A DNA stretch of 64,000 bases from JACVRW01 sp963812415 (GTDB lineage: Bacteria; Actinomycetota; Thermoleophilia; Solirubrobacterales; Thermoleophilaceae): assembly GCA_963812415.1 (NCBI GenBank), contig CAWEVH010000024.1, positions 62,001-126,000 on the forward strand, read 5' to 3'. Positions 16,357-24,564 of the stretch are shown in pieces (position 1 is the stretch's first letter; every line of letters begins with the position of its first letter). The notes under the pieces were generated by a model, which worked only from the letters and a program-made list of their open reading frames with translations, had not been told where the DNA came from and did not search any database. Made by a program: the position numbers and the translations under genes.

Positions 16357-17697
16357 CTAGGGCCCGGAAAAGCGCGCCAGCGCGAGGCGCGCCAGCCCGC
16401 CGAAGACGAGCACCAGCGCCGCCAGGTGGAGCAGCGGCCCGCCGAGGCCGCCAGCGTCGTTGAGCGCCGCGTCGAGCGCATCGAGCGCCGGCTTGAACGG
16501 GAACGCGGCGGACACCGCGCGGATCACGTCGTAGAGGGCGGGCGCCACGGCGCCGGAGGGCACGAGCGCGAGGAAGGCGAGCGGCAGGCAGAGCATGAAC
16601 GCGAGCAGCGACGCCGCCCGCACCTCCCGCGTGAGCGCGCCGATGGCGAGCCCCAGAGCGGCGAAGGCGAGCGCCCCCGCCCCGAGCGCCGCCAGCCAGG
16701 CCGGGAAGCGGCCCCAGTCCAGGTCCACGAACAGGCCGAGCCCGGCGAGCATGAGCAGCGACACCGCCAGCGAGCAGACCGTCGCGAGCGCCGCCTTCTC
16801 GGCCAGCAGCCCGGTGCGCGACACGAGCCCCCGCACCAGGCGCGGGAAGACGTTCTCCTCCCGCTCGAGCGCCAGCGTGCCGGCGGCCAGCAGCAGCGTG
16901 ATGAACATCAGCGACACCGCCACGGCGAGCGCGACCGCGAACGAGTTGAGCGAGGTCGAGCCACCCTCGAGCGGCGTGGCCTTGACCCCGATCGGCTCGC
17001 CGACCACGGCCAGCACGTCATCGGAGAAAGCGAGGTTCTCCCGCGCCAGCTCGCCGAAGGCGATCACGCGGTCGAGCTGCTCGCGCTCCGGCGAGTCCTC
17101 CGGGAGGTCGGCACGCGCCCCGCGCAGGATCTCCTCGGCGCGCTCGAGCCCCAGCACGTCGAAGTCCTGCCCGAGGAACGTGTAGTCGCCGCCGCTCGAG
17201 ATCAGGTCAAGAAGCTCGAGCGCCTCCTCCGCCACCCGCTTGGTCAGCGCCGCGTTGGCCGACTGGACCTGCGCCTTGATCGTGTTCTCGACGTACTGAC
17301 GCTTGGCCGGGTCCTCGGCGTTGTAGAAGACCTCGACGGTGCCGGGCTCGAGGGTCGACTGCAGGTTGGTGGCGAGGTCGTCGGGGATGATCAGCGCGCC
17401 CAGCACGTCCCCGTCACGCACCTTCTGGATCGCCTCGGCGCGGCTGTCCACGCGCACCGGGTCGATGGCGTCGAACAGCCGCTGGCCCTCGGCGGCGAGG
17501 TCGATCGTCTCGCCGCCGAGCTCCACTTCGGCGCCCTCGGAGAGCCCGTTGTAGAAGGCCACCTCGGGCTTGTCGGGGCCGCGCGAGAGCGCGAAGCCGA
17601 TCAGCACGGCGATCGCGATCGGGTAGATCACGAGCAGGCTCACGAGCAGCGGCGAGCGGCGCAGGATGCGCAGGTCCTTGACGAGCAGCCAGCGCAC
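16357..17697 (-). CDS. ABC-2 type transporter permease
   Basis: A 446-residue membrane protein. One hydrophobic segment near the N-terminus (PLLVSLLVIYPIAIAVLIGF) is followed by an extracytoplasmic domain of about 220 residues. A cluster of five or six membrane segments follows from about 255 (NSFAVALAVAVSLMFITLLL onward). This is the layout of ABC-2 exporters of the YhgE/NatB/YbhS kind. It starts with GTG two bases after the ATPase stop. The substrate is unknown. Its location just before hemB and upstream of the cytochrome genes invites a role in heme, cytochrome or lipid export, but nothing in the sequence decides this. Confidence 0.82.
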   Translation of the reverse strand: MRWLLVKDLRILRRSPLLVSLLVIYPIAIAVLIGFALSRGPDKPEVAFYNGLSEGAEVELGGETIDLAAEGQRLFDAIDPVRVDSRAEAIQKVRDGDVLGALIIPDDLATNLQSTLEPGTVEVFYNAEDPAKRQYVENTIKAQVQSANAALTKRVAEEALELLDLISSGGDYTFLGQDFDVLGLERAEEILRGARADLPEDSPEREQLDRVIAFGELARENLAFSDDVLAVVGEPIGVKATPLEGGSTSLNSFAVALAVAVSLMFITLLLAAGTLALEREENVFPRLVRGLVSRTGLLAEKAALATVCSLAVSLLMLAGLGLFVDLDWGRFPAWLAALGAGALAFAALGLAIGALTREVRAASLLAFMLCLPLAFLALVPSGAVAPALYDVIRAVSAAFPFKPALDALDAALNDAGGLGGPLLHLAALVLVFGGLARLALARFSGP

Positions 17698-17699
17698 GC

Positions 17700-18416
17700 T
17701 CAGTGACCTCGCTGGTGGAGGAACTCGACGAACGCCTCCTCGAAGTCGAGCCCGGTGGTCCCGGTGGCCTCCTCGAAGGCCTGCGGCGAGCCTGCGAAGA
17801 CGCGCTCGCCGTCGGCCAGCACGATCAGCTGCGAGGCGTAGCGGTCGGCCTCCTGGATGTGGTGCGTCGCGTAGACGACGGTGGTGCCGTCGGCTGCCAG
17901 CTTGAGGATGAAGCGCCAGAGCCGCTCGCGCTGGCGCGGGTCGAGCGCCGAGCTCGGCTCGTCCAGCAGCAGCACCTCGGGCGCCGCCAGCAGGCCGATG
18001 GCGATGTTCACGCGCTGGCGGTTGCCCCCGGACAGCGTCGAGACCTGGTCGCCGCGCCGCTCGCCGAGGTCGGTGAGGTCGAGCATCCGCGCCACCGTCT
18101 CCCGGACGTCGTCGCAGCGCTCGAGCCGGGCGAACAGGGTCAGGTTCTCCTCGACCGTCAGCTTGCCGTAGAGGGCCGGCTGCTGCGGAACCCAGCCGAT
18201 CCCCGCCGGCGCGTCGACGCTGCCCTCGTCCGCTCGCTGGATCCCGGCGATGATCGACAGCAGCGTCGTCTTGCCGGCGCCGTTCGGCCCGATCACGGCC
18301 ACCAGCTCGCCCGGCCGCGCGCTCAGCGAGACCCCGCGAAGCGCCTCCCGCTCGCCGTAGCGCTTGACGAGGTCGCGTGCGGCGATCGTCGTGCGCAGGG
18401 CCGCAGGATCGTCCAC
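17700..18416 (-). CDS. ABC transporter ATP-binding protein
   Basis: A 238-residue nucleotide-binding subunit. Walker A is GPNGAGKTTLL (about 43-53), the signature is LSGGNRQRV, Walker B is VLLLDEPSSALD and the switch His is in YATHHIQEAD. The sequence is closest in style to ATPases paired with ABC-2 permeases (CcmA/NatA/YhaQ group). It drives the permease encoded two bases downstream. It is the first gene of the long minus-strand run that ends with the polyprenyl synthase. The region between its ATG and the divergent metallophosphatase start (28 bases) is too short for two separate full promoters, so these must overlap. Confidence 0.9.
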   Translation of the reverse strand: MDDPAALRTTIAARDLVKRYGEREALRGVSLSARPGELVAVIGPNGAGKTTLLSIIAGIQRADEGSVDAPAGIGWVPQQPALYGKLTVEENLTLFARLERCDDVRETVARMLDLTDLGERRGDQVSTLSGGNRQRVNIAIGLLAAPEVLLLDEPSSALDPRQRERLWRFILKLAADGTTVVYATHHIQEADRYASQLIVLADGERVFAGSPQAFEEATGTTGLDFEEAFVEFLHQRGH

Positions 18417-18444
18417 GGCGGGCAGATTGGCAGAATCGTCTCCC

Positions 18445-19225
18445 GTGAAGCTCCTGTTCGTCGGCGACGTCGTGGGCGGGCTCGGCCGGCGAACGCTGGC
18501 GGCGCTCCTGCCCGGCCTGCGCGAGGAGCACCAGCCGGACTTCGTGGTCGTGAACGGGGAGAACGCCGCCGGCGGCGTCGGGAATCACCGAGAAGACGGC
18601 CCGCGAGCTGCTCGAGCTGGGCGTCGACGCCATCACGCTCGGCAACCACGCCTACCGCCACCGCGAGGTCTACGAGTTCCTCGACCGCGAGGAGCGCATC
18701 GTGCGGCCCGCCAACTACCCGAAGGGCAGCCCCGGGCGCGGGCACACGCTGGTCGAGGCCGGGGGCGCGCGCCTCGGGGTGATCAACCTGTCGGGGCAGC
18801 TCTACCTGGATGCGGTGCGCTCGCCCTTCGCCGAGGTCGACGCCCTGCTGTCCGAGCTGCGCGGCGCGGCCGACTACGTGCTCGTGGACATGCACGCGGA
18901 GGCCACGAGCGAGAAGGTGGGCATGGGCTGGCACGTGGACGGCCGGGCGACGGCGTGCGTGGGCACCCATACGCACGTGCCGACCGCGGACGCCCGGGTG
19001 CTGCCCGGCGGGACGGCGTACATCACCGACGTCGGCATGACCGGCCCGCGCGGCGGTGTGATCGGCGTCAAGCGCGAGCAGGCGCTCGAGCGCTTCCTCA
19101 GCCTCACCAACGTCCGCTTCGAGACCTCGGCCGACGATCCCTGGCTGAACGCCGTACTAGTCGACGCCGGCGGCGACGGCCGGGCGACGGCGATCGAGCA
19201 GATCCTGGCGCCCGCGCGGCTGTAG
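18445..19225 (+). CDS. YmdB-like metallophosphoesterase (TIGR00282 type), one frameshift
   Basis: A calcineurin-fold phosphoesterase of about 260 residues. Members such as Bacillus YmdB cleave cyclic nucleotides and affect RNA turnover. Metal-site motifs are LLFVGDVVGGLGRR, VVNGENAAGG, ITLGNHAYRH, VDMHAEATSE and CVGTHTHVPTAD, all in family order, and the late segment ITDVGMTGPR is also diagnostic. One extra A near 18583 (gtcggg-a-atcacc) shifts the frame. GTG 18445 is the start, divergent from the ABC ATPase. Its last 69 bases overlap the end of the convergent GT-C-like gene, which is unusual. Confidence 0.88.
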
Positions 19226-20386
19226 GCGGGCCAGGGCGAGCCCGAGCGCGGCCAGCAACGCGACGTCGCGCAGCGCCACCACGAGCACGATCTCCCGCTC
19301 CCTGAACAGGTAGTCCGCGTAGTGGGCCGGGAACTCGACGAACGTGAGTGCCAGCGCGAGCACGATGGCGCCCGTGAGCGCGCGCATCCGCCAGGCGAAC
19401 GCGAGCGCCCCGAGCGGATAGACCCAGATCAGGAACTGCGGCGAGAGCACCTTGCCGAGCGCGACGAACGCCGTCACGGCCGCCAGGGCGGCGAGCACGA
19501 GACGCCGCTCGGCTTCCTCGTCGGGCCCGCGCGCCGCCGCCGCCGAGAGCAGCCCGACGGCGAGCAGCACGAGCGTCGCGGACAGCCCCTCGGCCACCCC
19601 GGCGGCAGGGTGGTCGAACCCCTGGGAGCCGTGGCTCGACACCAACACCGCCTGGCCGAGGCCCACGGCGTCGAGCGCGAGCAGCGCCACCGCGGGCGTG
19701 CTCTCGACCTGCACGGGCCGCTCCTGGTGGTAGCGCAGGGTGTCGAGCGCGCCCTCCGGCGACAGCGCGAGCGCGCCCAGCGAGACCGCGCCGATCACGG
19801 CCGCGCAGGCGAGCGCGCCCTGCCACGCCTCACGGCGGAGGCCGCGACCAGCGAGCCAGGCGAGCGCCACCGGCACCACCACGAGCGGGAAGCCCTTCAC
19901 GAGCACCCCCACCCCGAGCGTCGCGAGGCCCAGGCGCGGGCGCCCGCTGCACAGGAGCCAAAGCGCCGCGAGAACGACCGCCATCGGCGCGATGTCGAAG
20001 TGCGTGCGGAGCATCGCCCCGCACAGGAGCGGCATCAGCGCCGCCGCGTAGAGCGCGCGCCGGCGCTCGCCGCCGGTCCGCTCCGCGAGCGCCGCCACGA
20101 GCAGCATCACGACCAGCGCGAGCAGCAGGATCGCGATCGCGAACGAGATTCGGTAGCTGTCGTAGCCGGTGCCGAACACGCCGGGCAGCCCGACGACGGG
20201 CGCGCTCAGCGGCGGGTACTCGAAGAAGAAGTCCCGGTAGGGCAGCCCCCCGTCCAGCAGCTCGGCGGCAAAGCCACGGTAGACGCCGAGGTCGTTGATG
20301 CGCTCGTCCGACCAGGGCATCACGAGCAGCGTCAGCGCCCAGCTCGCCACCAGCAGCCCGACCGCCGGCCAGACGTCGCGCCTCAC
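19157..20386 (-). CDS. GT-C-like membrane glycosyltransferase (GT87/DUF2029 type)
   Basis: A 409-residue polytopic protein with about ten hydrophobic segments. Early in the chain come MPWSDERINDLGVYRGFA and YRDFFFEYPPLSAPV, an acidic loop of the kind found in polyprenyl-phosphate-dependent mannosyltransferases of family GT87. The LSPQFLIWVYPLGALAF segment near 300 is also characteristic. The role would be transfer of a sugar to a lipid or wall polymer on the outer face. GTG 20386 overlaps the previous gene's stop (GTGA), so the two GT-like proteins are translationally coupled. The C-terminal 22 codons overlap the convergent metallophosphatase gene. Confidence 0.75.
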   Translation of the reverse strand: MRRDVWPAVGLLVASWALTLLVMPWSDERINDLGVYRGFAAELLDGGLPYRDFFFEYPPLSAPVVGLPGVFGTGYDSYRISFAIAILLLALVVMLLVAALAERTGGERRRALYAAALMPLLCGAMLRTHFDIAPMAVVLAALWLLCSGRPRLGLATLGVGVLVKGFPLVVVPVALAWLAGRGLRREAWQGALACAAVIGAVSLGALALSPEGALDTLRYHQERPVQVESTPAVALLALDAVGLGQAVLVSSHGSQGFDHPAAGVAEGLSATLVLLAVGLLSAAAARGPDEEAERRLVLAALAAVTAFVALGKVLSPQFLIWVYPLGALAFAWRMRALTGAIVLALALTFVEFPAHYADYLFREREIVLVVALRDVALLAALGLALARLQPRGRQDLLDRRRPAVAAGVD

Positions 20387-22044
20387 GCCGCGACCGCCTC
20401 CCGCAGCGGAGGCGAGGCCTCGGCCGCCGGCTCCTCCACCTGCTCACGATGAGCGGCGAACAGCGCAACCAGCACGAACGGCGTGAACCAGACGACGTAG
20501 AGATAGAACCAGTGCGTCGCGGCGAGCTGGAGCGCGATGAGCACGGCCCCGCCGAGCGCGGCCAGCTGGGCCGGGGAGGGTCTCCGGGGAACGAAGGCCA
20601 CCAGCACGGCGAGCGCGACCGCCCCCACCTTCGTCGCGGTCTGGAGCCAGCCGAGCTCCGCCTGACCCCACACGCTGAACGGCGAGGGCCGGCTCGCCTG
20701 ATAGCCCAGCGTGCGGTCGTACAGCTCGCGCAGCCCACCGTCCGGGACGAAGGGCAGCACGACGGCGGCCAGCGCAAGCGCAAGCACCGCGCAGAACACG
20801 ACCGGCGCGCGCCGAGCGAACAGCGGGGCCAGCACGAGCGACGCGAACTTCGCGGCCGTGCCGAGGGCGATCGACAGGCCGGCGCCGGCCGCCGAGCGCA
20901 CTCGGTCCCTGGCGGTGAAGGCGAGCAGGGCGCCGACGCCCGCCAGCGCCACCAGCGCGTCGTTGGCGTTCGACTCGAGCACGAACGCCGTGTAGGGGTA
21001 CGCCGCCCAGCCGTAGCCCAGGGCCACGCCGAGCCGCGCGCCGTCCCGTCCGGGTCGCAGTCGCCGCCCCAGCAGCAGCAACCCGCCGATGACGAGCAGG
21101 TCGAAGGCGATCGCGGCGCCGTGCGCCGCCGGCAGGTCGTCCCAGCGGCCGCTCCAGGGCAGCGCCTGCTCGAACGGGACGTAGAGCAGGTAGTTGACCG
21201 GCCCGTAGGTGTCGCCGCGCTCGACGTCCTCGGAGAAGCCCTGGCCGTAGAGCGGGTCTCCGTCCACGACCCGGTCGGCCCCGATCACGCCCGCGTAGCC
21301 CACGTCGATCACGTTCGAGTCGACCAGGTTGAGGCCGATGCGGAACGCCACCAGGAACACGAGCGCCGGCAGGAGCCAGGCGGCCGGGACGTGCGGCACG
21401 AGCGGCCCCGCCCGTGCGCGCGGGCGGAACCCCGCCATCAGCATCCGCACGAGCAGGTAGACCAGCACCGGATACACGAGCGGCGCCGAGACGCCGATCT
21501 CGCCGCGATTGAAGAACACGTGCGAGACGCCGAAGGCGAGCAGCACGAGCAGGTCGAGGTGCAGCAGCCGCAGCGGCCGGCGCAGGTCGACGAACGGCGC
21601 CAGGAACAGCACGCAGAGCGGAATCCAGACGTACGGCGCGTTCAGCGTCCGGCCGAACGCTCCCTCGTAGCCGCGCGCCATGGTCCAGGCGACCTGGTGG
21701 CCCGACCACTGCTCGAGGAGCGCGCCGCTCGAGTCGTCCAGCTGCACCTGCACGACCTCGTCGCCGTCGCGGAAGAAGCTCACCTGCCAGCGCCCGCCGC
21801 TCTTCGTGTACGCGGTCGGGTCGAGCGGACCGTCCCGCCGGGCCTCCTCCACCACGTCCGCGCGAGCCGCGATCCGCTTGACCTCGCGGGCGCTGCGCTC
21901 GAAGAAGCGCGGCGGCTCGGTCTGCGAGGCCGGCAGGCGCAGGTCGTCGGCCGCCGCGGCCGCCCCCGGCAGGACGAGGAGCGCGGCGAGGACGGCCGCG
22001 AGCGCGGCGGTCAGTCGCGCGAGAGCTCGATGCGGAAGCTCCAC
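20383..22044 (-). CDS. large polytopic membrane protein, GT-C glycosyltransferase-like
   Basis: About 553 residues. An N-terminal hydrophobic segment (LAAVLAALLVLPGAAAA) precedes a soluble extracytoplasmic region of about 130 residues (YTKSGGRWQVSFFRDGDEVV). About ten membrane segments follow. The segment DPLYGQGFSEDVERGDTYGP followed by NYLLYVPFE, then SNANDALVAL and ATHWFYLYVVWF, match GT87-like or dolichyl-P-mannose-type transferases. No ATG is available near the conserved start; GTG 22044 (MELPHRALAR) is the best choice and overlaps gtrA by 34 bases. Together with GtrA it suggests a lipid-linked sugar pathway. The soluble N-terminal domain is unusual and I do not recognise it. Confidence 0.65.
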   Translation of the reverse strand: MELPHRALARLTAALAAVLAALLVLPGAAAAADDLRLPASQTEPPRFFERSAREVKRIAARADVVEEARRDGPLDPTAYTKSGGRWQVSFFRDGDEVVQVQLDDSSGALLEQWSGHQVAWTMARGYEGAFGRTLNAPYVWIPLCVLFLAPFVDLRRPLRLLHLDLLVLLAFGVSHVFFNRGEIGVSAPLVYPVLVYLLVRMLMAGFRPRARAGPLVPHVPAAWLLPALVFLVAFRIGLNLVDSNVIDVGYAGVIGADRVVDGDPLYGQGFSEDVERGDTYGPVNYLLYVPFEQALPWSGRWDDLPAAHGAAIAFDLLVIGGLLLLGRRLRPGRDGARLGVALGYGWAAYPYTAFVLESNANDALVALAGVGALLAFTARDRVRSAAGAGLSIALGTAAKFASLVLAPLFARRAPVVFCAVLALALAAVVLPFVPDGGLRELYDRTLGYQASRPSPFSVWGQAELGWLQTATKVGAVALAVLVAFVPRRPSPAQLAALGGAVLIALQLAATHWFYLYVVWFTPFVLVALFAAHREQVEEPAAEASPPLREAVAA

Positions 22045-22484
22045 ATCTTGTTCCCGATGAAGTTGAGCGGGGTGGCCACGACGATCGAGATCGCCTGGGC
22101 CAGGATCTCCTCCACGTCCGCCACGCTCACGAGCAGCTCGAGCACCGTCGCGGCGAACAGGAAGGCCACCACGCTGACGGTGAAGAAGCGGGCGGCCTGG
22201 AAGCCGGCGTGCCCCCCGCGCGCGCGGAAGGTCCAGTGCCGGTTCCACCAGAAGTTGTTCATCACGGCGACCACGAAGGCCACCGTCGCGCTCGCGAGAT
22301 GGTGCAAGCCGATCAGCTCGACGCAGAGCGCGAACACAGCCAGGTTGACCACGTAGCCGGAGGCGCCGACGGCGCAGAACTTGACGAACTGCACCCAGTT
22401 GTGCGGCTTGCGCAGACCGGTGCGGACCCGGACGTGTACGGGGTGGCGCGTTTCGGCGACGGCGGCCTTCGCCTCCTCGATCAC
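22011..22484 (-). CDS. GtrA-family membrane protein
   Basis: A small protein of about 157 residues with four membrane segments. GtrA proteins are thought to move polyprenyl-phosphate-linked sugars across the membrane. Family marks are FVKFCAVGASGYVVNLAVFA in the first helix, AFVVAVMNNFWWNRHWTFR between helices 2 and 3, and PLNFIGNKMWSFR at the end of helix 4. GTG 22484 overlaps the upstream phosphodiesterase stop (GTGA). It is placed directly before two GT-C-like membrane proteins, a natural set of flippase and transferases. Confidence 0.88.
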   Translation of the reverse strand: MIEEAKAAVAETRHPVHVRVRTGLRKPHNWVQFVKFCAVGASGYVVNLAVFALCVELIGLHHLASATVAFVVAVMNNFWWNRHWTFRARGGHAGFQAARFFTVSVVAFLFAATVLELLVSVADVEEILAQAISIVVATPLNFIGNKMWSFRIELSRD

Positions 22485-23947
22485 CCGGCCGAGAGTACAC
22501 CGAAGTGCTCGAGCACCAGCGGCGTGACGTCCATGAGCGACCACTGCTCGCGCTGCGGCGCGTCGATTCCGCAGAGCAGCAGCACTCCCTCCGAGTCGTC
22601 GCGGTGAAGCGATCCGTGGCTGCCGCCACCCACGTGGTGGGCCCCGCCCCAGTCCACGAACTCGAAGCCGGGCTCCGCGGACACGAGCAGATCCCCCGAG
22701 TGCGGGCACACGAGCGCCGACCAGAGGCGGCCGAGCGCGTCCGGGTAGATCTCGCTGGTCACGCGCCCGTCGATCACGTCGAGTCGCAGGGCATCCTCGT
22801 CCCCGTCGAGCGTCCAGGAGCCGCCACGCGTGTCGACGAGCTCACCGCCGGGGGCGAAGCGCAGCTCGCCGCGCTCGCAGCGCACGAGGGCGCCCCGGGT
22901 GTCGCGCGTGACGAGCAGGTCGACCCCGTCCACGTCCAGCAGCACGTCCATCAGCGCCGGCACGAGCTCCGCGCGGCGCTCCTCGTCGAGCACGTACACC
23001 ATCGCCGAGCGCGCCGACGGGCACACGGCCAGCTCCGCCTCGAGCGGGGCGGGATCGCCGGGAGCCAGCACGCGCCAGTCGGCCAGCACGTCGGCGAGGT
23101 TCATGCTCTCCTCCACGGCCGTCTGCGAGTGGTCGGACATCACGATCACCGCGTGCTCCTCGAGGAACTCCTCGGGACCCCCCGCCACGTGCATGATCCG
23201 CTCGAGCGCCTTGTCGGCCTCCGCGATCGAGCGCACCTGGCCCTCGGGACCGACCTTGTGCGAGTAGGTGTCGTTGTCCGGCAGCGAGAAGAGCAGGAAG
23301 TCGAACAGGTCGTGCTCCACCAGGTAGGCGCCGACGCAGCCGGTGTGCCGATCGCGCTGGCCCGGCATGCCGAGCGCGGACGTGCAGCCCGTGTCGCGCG
23401 AGTCGAACAGGTCGGCGTAGAACAGCTCACGGGCGCCGTAGACGGCATGGCGAAACTGCGCCGCCTCCGCGATCCGGCGGTACACGCTCGCGCCCGAGGG
23501 ATCGTGCCGCGTGCGCCCGCGGTAGATCAGGTAGGTCGTGCACGCGGTGCGGATGCCGGCATCGTCGAGGTGCTCGTAGACCGTCCGGTGCGCGCGCGAG
23601 AGGTGCGCGAGGTTCATGTTGTAGACGGTGTCGTAGAGCGAGCGCACGATGCCGAACGCCCGCGTGGCCGGCATCGAGGAGCCGTACTCGACGTAGCGCT
23701 CCTCGCCGCGGTGGTACCAGTTCATCGCGGGGATGTGGTGCTCGCCCGGGCCGTGGCCGGTGGCAATCGCCGCGCTCGCCACGGGCGTCACCGACGGGAA
23801 CGTCGACAGGCAGTTGCGCACGTAGGTGCCCCGCTCGGCGAGCGTGGCGAGCGCCGGCGCCTGCCCCTCCTCGATCGCCCGGTCGAGCATCTCGGGCTTC
23901 AGCGAGTCGATCACGGCGAGGACGAGCTTCTTGGGGGCGGCGGGCAC
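22481..23947 (-). CDS. alkaline-phosphatase-superfamily phosphodiesterase
   Basis: A protein of about 488 residues from GTG 23947, which overlaps the DUF4126 stop (TAGTG). Type I phosphodiesterase/nucleotide pyrophosphatase features are present: the first metal Asp in LVLAVIDSLKPEML, the nucleophile Thr/Ser region STFPSVTPVASAAIATGHGP, and the second metal sites in LPDNDTYSHKVG, IVMSDHSQT and the late SHGSLHRDD. It lacks a signal peptide, so it is probably cytosolic or peripheral. The substrate is not evident; by its place before gtrA and GT-like genes it may act on a phosphosugar or lipid-linked intermediate. Confidence 0.82.
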   Translation of the reverse strand: MPAAPKKLVLAVIDSLKPEMLDRAIEEGQAPALATLAERGTYVRNCLSTFPSVTPVASAAIATGHGPGEHHIPAMNWYHRGEERYVEYGSSMPATRAFGIVRSLYDTVYNMNLAHLSRAHRTVYEHLDDAGIRTACTTYLIYRGRTRHDPSGASVYRRIAEAAQFRHAVYGARELFYADLFDSRDTGCTSALGMPGQRDRHTGCVGAYLVEHDLFDFLLFSLPDNDTYSHKVGPEGQVRSIAEADKALERIMHVAGGPEEFLEEHAVIVMSDHSQTAVEESMNLADVLADWRVLAPGDPAPLEAELAVCPSARSAMVYVLDEERRAELVPALMDVLLDVDGVDLLVTRDTRGALVRCERGELRFAPGGELVDTRGGSWTLDGDEDALRLDVIDGRVTSEIYPDALGRLWSALVCPHSGDLLVSAEPGFEFVDWGGAHHVGGGSHGSLHRDDSEGVLLLCGIDAPQREQWSLMDVTPLVLEHFGVLSAG

Positions 23948-24522
23948 TAGCGAAGGATCCGCAGGCCCGCGTACTTCTCGCCCTCGCGGCGGCGGCCACC
24001 GGCCAGAAGGACGACGAAGCCGATCAGCGCGACGAACGACACCGGCGGCACGAACACCGCGAGCGCGGCAAGCAGGAGCGCCGCCCCATCGGCATACACG
24101 GTGAGCAGCACGGCCGCGCTGTCGTCGAGCCGGGAACGAGCCCGCTCGACGAGGCCGCCGACCGCCAGCCAGCCGAGGGCCGCGCACAGCGGCCCTGCCA
24201 CGAGGCCGACCCAGCTCGGCTCGCCGCCGTCCGCCATCGCACCCGCGAACAGCAGGGCGCCGAGCACCATCCCCGCCACTCCGCTGAAGACCTCCACGGG
24301 GCGGCCGCGCGGACCGCGCTCGAGCAGGAAGGCGACGACCGCGAGCACGAGCAGCGCCACCAGGAACCCGGTCGACTCGAGAAAGCTCCAGTCGGTCCCG
24401 TCGAAGTCGATCCCCACGTCGCCGCGCGCCAGCGCGCCCGCCAGCAGCGGCGGAAGGTAGGGGCGTACGCCGGTCGCTCCCGCGAGCCCGGCGCCCGTTC
24501 CGATGTCCATGACGAGACTCAT
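23947..24522 (-). CDS. DUF4126-family membrane protein
   Basis: A 191-residue protein with about five hydrophobic segments. The N-terminal pattern MDIGTGAGLAGATGVRPYLP with a glycine-rich first helix is that of the DUF4126 family, of unknown function. It heads the minus-strand chain phosphodiesterase-gtrA-GT-GT, with its stop overlapping the next start. Only 42 bases separate its ATG from the divergent aminotransferase GTG, so the promoters of the two face each other. Confidence 0.75.
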   Translation of the reverse strand: MSLVMDIGTGAGLAGATGVRPYLPPLLAGALARGDVGIDFDGTDWSFLESTGFLVALLVLAVVAFLLERGPRGRPVEVFSGVAGMVLGALLFAGAMADGGEPSWVGLVAGPLCAALGWLAVGGLVERARSRLDDSAAVLLTVYADGAALLLAALAVFVPPVSFVALIGFVVLLAGGRRREGEKYAGLRILR

Positions 24523-24564
24523 GCCAGGTAGCCTGCCGGCGGTGAGACTACCCGCGTCCGGCGC

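Noticed and set aside
20449..22356. Long plus-strand open frame of about 630 codons.
   Set aside because: It is antisense to the GT-C-like and GtrA genes, and its composition is Arg/Glu/His-rich repeats typical of a shadow frame in high-GC DNA.
22505..23950. Long plus-strand open frame of about 480 codons.
   Set aside because: Antisense to the phosphodiesterase gene, whose motifs are clear; no recognisable domain in the plus frame.
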